A DNA stretch of 64,000 nt from an uncultured Clostridia bacterium. Its GTDB lineage: Bacteria; Bacillota; Clostridia; Christensenellales; CAG-138. Numbering within the stretch: position 1 is the first letter of the stretch; each line of letters begins with the position of its first letter. Positions 62,738 to 64,000 of this stretch are shown here, piece by piece. The stretch lies in NCBI GenBank assembly GCA_944366945.1, contig CALVWJ010000006.1, positions 39,088-103,087 on the forward strand, read 5' to 3'. The notes under the pieces are model-generated. The model made no database searches, was not told the DNA's origin, and worked only from the letters and a program-made list of their open reading frames with translations. Position numbers and translations under genes: made by a program.

Positions 62738-63415
62738 TTGTTATTTGGTTTTGGCGGTTCCGACCTATCGTCGATCCTTTTAGAGATCCTTTATCGCGTT
62801 CCGGGAATTCTGGTTGCGATTTCTTTTCACGAATGTGCCCATGCGTATGCGGCTTACAAATGCGGCGATCCCACAGCGCGTAATTTGGGACGCATGACGC
62901 TCAACCCATTTGCACATTTTGACCCAATTGGCCTAGTGATGCTGTTGCTCGTCCGCTTTGGCTGGGCAAAACCCGTGCCCATTAACACGCGGAACTTTAA
63001 GAATCCCCGTAAAGATGAACTCATTGTTTCCCTTGCAGGCGTAGCGGCGAATCTTATCATCGCCTTTATAACGCTTGGCGTCATGTATACCCTGCAGATT
63101 TGCACGACCATAGAAAGCACGATCTTGGATAATATTTTAAGCTCTATGTTTTTCATCAACCTTGCTTTCTTTGTGTTCAATCTGCTGCCTATCCCACCGC
63201 TGGATGGCTACCATGTGCTCCAGTGCATTTTGGGGCGATTTACGCGCACTGCATCTGGATTTAGATTTTTCTATTTTTTTGAGCGCTATGGCTTCGTGAT
63301 CTTAATTGCCGTTCTTTTCCTTAATGCGAATACCGGCTTTATAAGCAGCATCGTCATGAGCCTATGGTCGGGCATGACAGCTGTGTATTCCGCCATTTTT
63401 GGGCTGTTCCTGTAA
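62738..63415 (+). CDS. Site-2 protease family (M50) membrane metalloprotease
   Basis: 225 residues with about six membrane helices. HEXXH as FHECAHAYAAYKCGDPTARNLGRMTLNP (about residues 28-32) and the third ligand in LPIPPLDGYHVL identify the YwhC-like S2P branch. Intramembrane zinc proteases; substrate unknown. Start is TTG, 8 bases after GAGGAGAAG. scpA follows, which is a common arrangement in Clostridia. Confidence 0.9.
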   Translation: MLFGFGGSDLSSILLEILYRVPGILVAISFHECAHAYAAYKCGDPTARNLGRMTLNPFAHFDPIGLVMLLLVRFGWAKPVPINTRNFKNPRKDELIVSLAGVAANLIIAFITLGVMYTLQICTTIESTILDNILSSMFFINLAFFVFNLLPIPPLDGYHVLQCILGRFTRTASGFRFFYFFERYGFVILIAVLFLNANTGFISSIVMSLWSGMTAVYSAIFGLFL

Positions 63416-63433
63416 CTGCGATCGGGTGGCGCC

Positions 63434-64000
63434 ATGGCATACGAAGTTCATCTCAGCCAGTTTGAAGGGCCGCTTGACCTTCTGCTCCATTTGATTGGGC
63501 AGGCAAAAATCGACATTAAGGACATTTTTATTTCTGAAATTACCACGCAGTATCTTGCGCTTATGGACGAAGTGGACGAGCTTGATATGGACACTGCAAG
63601 CGAGTTCCTCATCATGGCGGCCACGCTGGTTTATATCAAGTCCCGGTCGCTTTTGCCGCGTCCGCCGCGTGAAGAGATTGAGGAAGGCGGGGAAGATCCA
63701 GAGGCTGCTCTGATTCGACAATTGCGCGAGTATAAAGCGTTTAAAGAAGCGGGCGCTAAGCTGGCGGAACTGCAAAGCGATATGGCGTTTGCTTATACCC
63801 GATTGCCGGAGGAGTTTATTTTGCCTCCACAGGAATATAGCCTTGCGGAAACAACGAGCACGGCGCTTTACGAAGCCTTTTTTGCAGTACTCAACCGCGA
63901 GGTGGCAGCTCCTTCGCTGGAATCGCCCTTGCATCAAGTAAAAGCGGATGCGTTTACAATCCGCGGGCAACTGAAAAAGATCCGTGCGGTGCTTTCTGAA
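63434..64000 (+). CDS. scpA: Segregation and condensation protein A, 3' end outside the window
   Basis: The first 189 codons. YEVHLSQFEGPLDLLLHLI, IDIKDIFISEITTQYL, EFLIMAATLVYIKSRSLLP and EDPEAALIRQLREYKAFKEA are ScpA signatures. ScpA is the kleisin of the SMC-ScpAB condensin. The reading frame is open at the window edge. Confidence 0.96.
   Translation, partial: MAYEVHLSQFEGPLDLLLHLIGQAKIDIKDIFISEITTQYLALMDEVDELDMDTASEFLIMAATLVYIKSRSLLPRPPREEIEEGGEDPEAALIRQLREYKAFKEAGAKLAELQSDMAFAYTRLPEEFILPPQEYSLAETTSTALYEAFFAVLNREVAAPSLESPLHQVKADAFTIRGQLKKIRAVLSE

Overview
The window is a gene-dense stretch (about half G+C) of a spore-forming, Gram-positive, Clostridia-type chromosome. The evidence is spo0A, spoIVB, spoIIM, a complete-looking spoIIIA operon, a ymxH-type sporulation gene, a HrcA/CIRCE heat-shock operon, dimeric class II GlyRS, ArgR, and typical Firmicutes gene orders (dprA-topA-trmFO-hslVU; hrcA-grpE-dnaK-dnaJ-prmA-rsmE-mtaB; nusB-xseAB-ispA-dxs-tlyA-nadK-argR-recN-spoIVB-spo0A). 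Almost everything reads rightward; only glyQS and a GIY-YIG/LUD pair are on the minus strand. I see no rRNA or tRNA gene, prophage, IS element or CRISPR array.

Layout. 0-11.6 kb: end of a membrane mannosyltransferase, gtrA, then yifB-dprA-topA-trmFO-hslVU, a SleB-like lipoprotein and isoaspartyl dipeptidase. 11.6-19.7 kb: a nucleotidyltransferase/phosphomannomutase-like fusion, trmL, rplM-rpsI, an A+T-rich gap, trxB, glmM, a YgjP-like metalloprotease and a methyltransferase. 20-26.5 kb: glyQS (minus), a cysteine-rich mini-protein, a purine permease, a three-gene membrane redox operon that includes a 50-residue CxxC protein, then GIY-YIG and LUD genes (minus). 26.6-39.1 kb: lepA, hemW, the CIRCE-controlled chaperone operon, tRNA/rRNA modification genes, a HIT protein and rpsU. 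39.2-46.1 kb: ymxH-like, nrdR, pgeF, an unknown membrane protein and spoIIIAA-AH. 46.1-58.5 kb: Asp23/AmaP/DUF2273, nusB, a Kae1-like paralogue, xseAB, isoprenoid genes, tlyA, nadK, argR, recN, spoIVB. 58.6-64 kb: spo0A, spoIIM, deoB, a DacF-like protein, a site-2 protease and the start of scpA.

The most interesting signals are departures from the textbook in sporulation genes. The DacF homologue at its conserved locus has lost all three penicillin-binding-protein catalytic motifs. SpoIIIAF is only 57 residues, keeping the two membrane helices and losing the soluble domain. Spo0A has Met where response regulators carry the conserved switch Lys. At three gene boundaries the terminator hairpin of the upstream gene contains the Shine-Dalgarno of the next gene. 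The lepA and LUD divergent promoters appear to share one palindromic -35 hexamer. Both usual xer recombinase positions are empty. All function calls come from reading the sequence; no database search was run.
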